Shown: in pieces, positions 62,101 through 64,000 of the stretch | How positions within the stretch are numbered: position 1 is the first letter of the stretch | How the letters are laid out: each line of letters starts with the position of its first letter | NCBI GenBank assembly: GCA_037833965.1 | Contig: AP031351.1 | Coordinates: 10,428,501-10,492,500, forward strand | Origin: Marchantia polymorpha subsp. ruderalis | Lineage: Eukaryota; Streptophyta; Marchantiopsida; Marchantiales; Marchantiaceae | Direction of reading: 5' to 3' | DNA length: 64,000 bases | Made by a program: the position numbers and the translations under genes | The notes under the pieces: generated by a model | The model's input: the letters and a program-made list of their open reading frames with translations, nothing else | The model's database searches: none | Told to the model about the DNA's origin: nothing

Positions 62101-63986
62101 GGAGGAACTGATGCATACGTAGCAGACCTAGCACTGTAGAGCAAGCAAATTGACTAATTAGTTTAGTTCCAGCTATATTGTTTATCGTGATCGAGAAAGA
62201 GTACTCAATACATGCGGCGGGACTACGATTAGAAAAAACAAAGAAATGCTAGTGCACTGAAGCCCCCTTGATGACCTGCAGATGATCAATATAATTCCAG
62301 ATATATATCGACAAACCAAGCATAAAGTAAAGCTGAATCTCTGCATCACATTCTCAAAGGTACATCTCCACATTCGTTTCACCAACCTGATGCAGTGATG
62401 AAGAGCCAGAAGAATATCAACTAACTTCGTGTTTTGATAGTCCACGACTGCAGCTTGCTGCAATCCATGATGTGAAACGAGAGTCCAGATCACACCCAGA
62501 CGTCCCGGGTCAGTTCAAGGTAGTGGAATACTAGCAACTACATATATTATGACAATAATTCGATATGCATGGAGAAGCAGATATAACAGAAGCGAGCAGT
62601 ATTGGCCGAGTTAAGTCATAAGGCAGGTTCATGAATGGATAATCCAGTCAACAGGAACATGTCATATGACCTATACTCATTGGTGTGTGCGTGCAATAGC
62701 CTGAAGATTACAAACCCACCGCCATAGCTGAGCGGGGCTAGTATGAAGAAATCGCTAGAAGTGTAGGAGATGGGAGGAGATGAAGTAAAAGGAAAGAAAA
62801 AATAAACTAGTTGAGAGTGAACACAATCTCTATAAAGTTGGACATGTTCTTCATGGATAAATTTGCTGAAGAGATTCCAGGTATCAATCAAGAAGACCAT
62901 AGCTGATTCATAATGTCACAATTATAAGATACCAGTAGATATCATCAAAAGTGTGGCTGCTCTGGACTCTGGGAAAAGAAATTTCGTAAACAACTTAAAC
63001 TCCACCAGCAGAGCTAACTTTTGAAACAATTCTGCCTTTCAAGAGAGAGCTGTATTTCAACAAATAATGTACAAAATTACGTCCTCACTTTTCAAGAGGG
63101 AGCAAGTTACGAAATGGTTCCCCATCTTGCTTGTCTTGTGACTGAATAATAAGAACCCGCATTGAACATTAGGCGCGTCTCCAGGCAAGGAACACCTTGG
63201 ACACAGTGTTTAGAAATGACTGGTTCGAGGCCAAGTGCGGCCATTTAGACATCTGATTTGCGATGTGCTTCCTCACAAACAAATTTCTGTGCGTACCCAG
63301 TATTTGCCTCTTCCGACCATAGTTTCGAAGAGAATGATTCCATCTGCCATTGAGAAACTACCGAGAGCAGTTTTCTTGTCCTGGGAGTCTCCCTCAACGA
63401 ACTCGACCAGGAGTATGTCAGATTTCCCAAAGTATATACAACATCCCAGGATTCGGGGATACAGGTTATGTGGCATATGATATAATTATCTTCTCTAATC
63501 GCATCCATTTTGGTACATGAACTCTATACGCTGCCATTTGGCTCTAAAAAGTGGAGGAAGGGTCAAATTATCACCCAAGAACTAATACGGAAAACAGGGC
63601 TATGTGCTGGAGGGAAGGAGTTGATGACATGGACAATCAGAGGAGTAATAACATAAACAATCTGAAACTGTAAGGTTGGTGGTAGTTCTCCAGTTTCAGA
63701 ATAAATTTACATACCTGTAAGCTTCGACAAATAGTCAATAGGAACGCGAGAGTTGGCAGTAGAAGTCGCAGTATAAAGCGCTCCTTTCGATGGTTACACA
63801 GGTCCTCAGAATCATCTTCCGCTTCTTCATCTGTCATTACATCTGTGAGCAAGAAACACCGCCAAAAAATGTGACATAGTGCACGAGCATGTTACGGGAG
63901 ATCAAAATGGAGAATTGACGAATACATTCACCATGCCTGATATGCGAGATGAGGAGGTTGATAAACGGCACCGTAATCATTTGGAA
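55534..63986 (-). CDS. VIR: VIRILIZER homolog, m6A methyltransferase scaffold (3' half of gene)
   Basis: Large scaffold of the mRNA N6-adenosine methyltransferase complex (with MTA, MTB, FIP37, HAKAI). Exons (minus, 5' to 3'): 63986-63932, 63842-63715, 62457-62387, 62133-61902, 61797-61582, about 61501-61449, 61379-61242, 61028-60975, 60742-60543, about 60339-60220, 59871-59535, 59221-59026, 58718-55890, 55775-55704, 55563-55534. Helical-repeat region matches plant VIR: LVAVHHVLASVLACWPIYGW, GMLKLFVVRLACKNVDHAAV, HPATKQVLLREGAVEVLV. The 943-codon exon carries LVWECP, RRDTFRQRKPNTSRPPSMHV, a second RPPSIHVDEFMARQ, a long Ser/Pro/Gln-rich disordered stretch, and polyQ/polyP near its end. The end is SPDAIQ, LLEQHPKLISLLQ, EKMSQATSQ stop. 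Two joins (60543 to 60339-60220, and 61582 to 61501) do not keep frame by simple GT-AG splicing. The N-terminal half is beyond 64000. Confidence 0.92.
55930..56225 (-). repeat. Poly-Gln / poly-Pro coding repeat in VIRILIZER
   Basis: Imperfect CAG/CAA runs (CTG/TTG on the plus strand) encode several Gln tracts, the longest ten in a row, separated by a run of Pro-Leu-Pro residues coded by CCA/CCT/CCC. The purest trinucleotide run is at 56143-56171. Gln-rich C-termini are also present in Arabidopsis VIR. Confidence 0.9.
62458..63714. other. Long VIRILIZER intron
   Basis: About 1.26 kb between exons ending LLTICRSLQ and beginning QAAVVDYQNTKLVDI, which are adjacent in the plant VIR alignment as I recall it (RLQ..EQYRNTKLMKAL). 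It contains an open minus-strand stretch at 63270-63476 and a short one at 63085-63140 that are not needed for VIR. Confidence 0.6.
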
Positions 63987-64000
63987 CTGTAGTCAATGCA

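Overview
This window looks like nuclear DNA of a land plant. The genes are split by short GT-AG introns, and several encode plant-type proteins (UBP1, BPG2, LEW1/NUS1, plant VIRILIZER). Ribosomal-type promoters carry the plant telo-box AACCCTAA. Relatively GC-rich gene islands sit in very AT-rich, ORF-poor DNA containing decayed transposons. The RPL17 and dynein light chain sequences feel more like a bryophyte or other seedless plant than a flowering plant. That is an impression from memory, not a placement.

Layout. 1-1942 (+): 3' half of an oligouridylate-binding protein (UBP1/TIA-1 type) gene. 5022-6178 (+): complete 60S ribosomal protein L17 gene. 7817-12315 (-): complete 12-exon gene for the chloroplast YqeH-like GTPase BPG2. 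12.3-30 kb: AT-rich repeat land with an old, minus-oriented Copia-type LTR fossil (about 15124-18550), a broken hAT transposon with a TTF-type zinc finger (about 19080-22498, minus), local duplications, hairpins and microsatellites, plus an unassigned GC-richer island at 25.0-26.2 kb. 30601-31124 (+): two-exon LC8-type dynein light chain. 31.1-37.0 kb: GC-richer DNA with no recognisable gene. 37.0-44.3 kb: AT-rich desert. 44857-45881 (-) and 46204-47511 (+): a head-to-head pair, EIF1AD and Mediator subunit MED11, sharing a 322-bp promoter with a double telo-box. 49108-50040 (-): intronless NUS1/LEW1 subunit of cis-prenyltransferase. 55534-63986 (-): 3' half of VIRILIZER, the scaffold of the m6A mRNA methyltransferase, running off the right edge.

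The genes are housekeeping in character: RNA binding and stress granules (UBP1), ribosome structure (RPL17), plastid ribosome assembly (BPG2), small-subunit maturation (EIF1AD), transcription (MED11), dolichol synthesis (NUS1), RNA methylation (VIR) and a motor or hub protein (LC8). They are not an operon or pathway cluster. I found no clearly new biological system. The points most worth a second look are the shared EIF1AD/MED11 promoter, two places where VIRILIZER exons do not join in frame by simple GT-AG rules, a doubled ATG-donor arrangement at the start of RPL17, a 21-nt microexon in BPG2, and two perfect hairpins.
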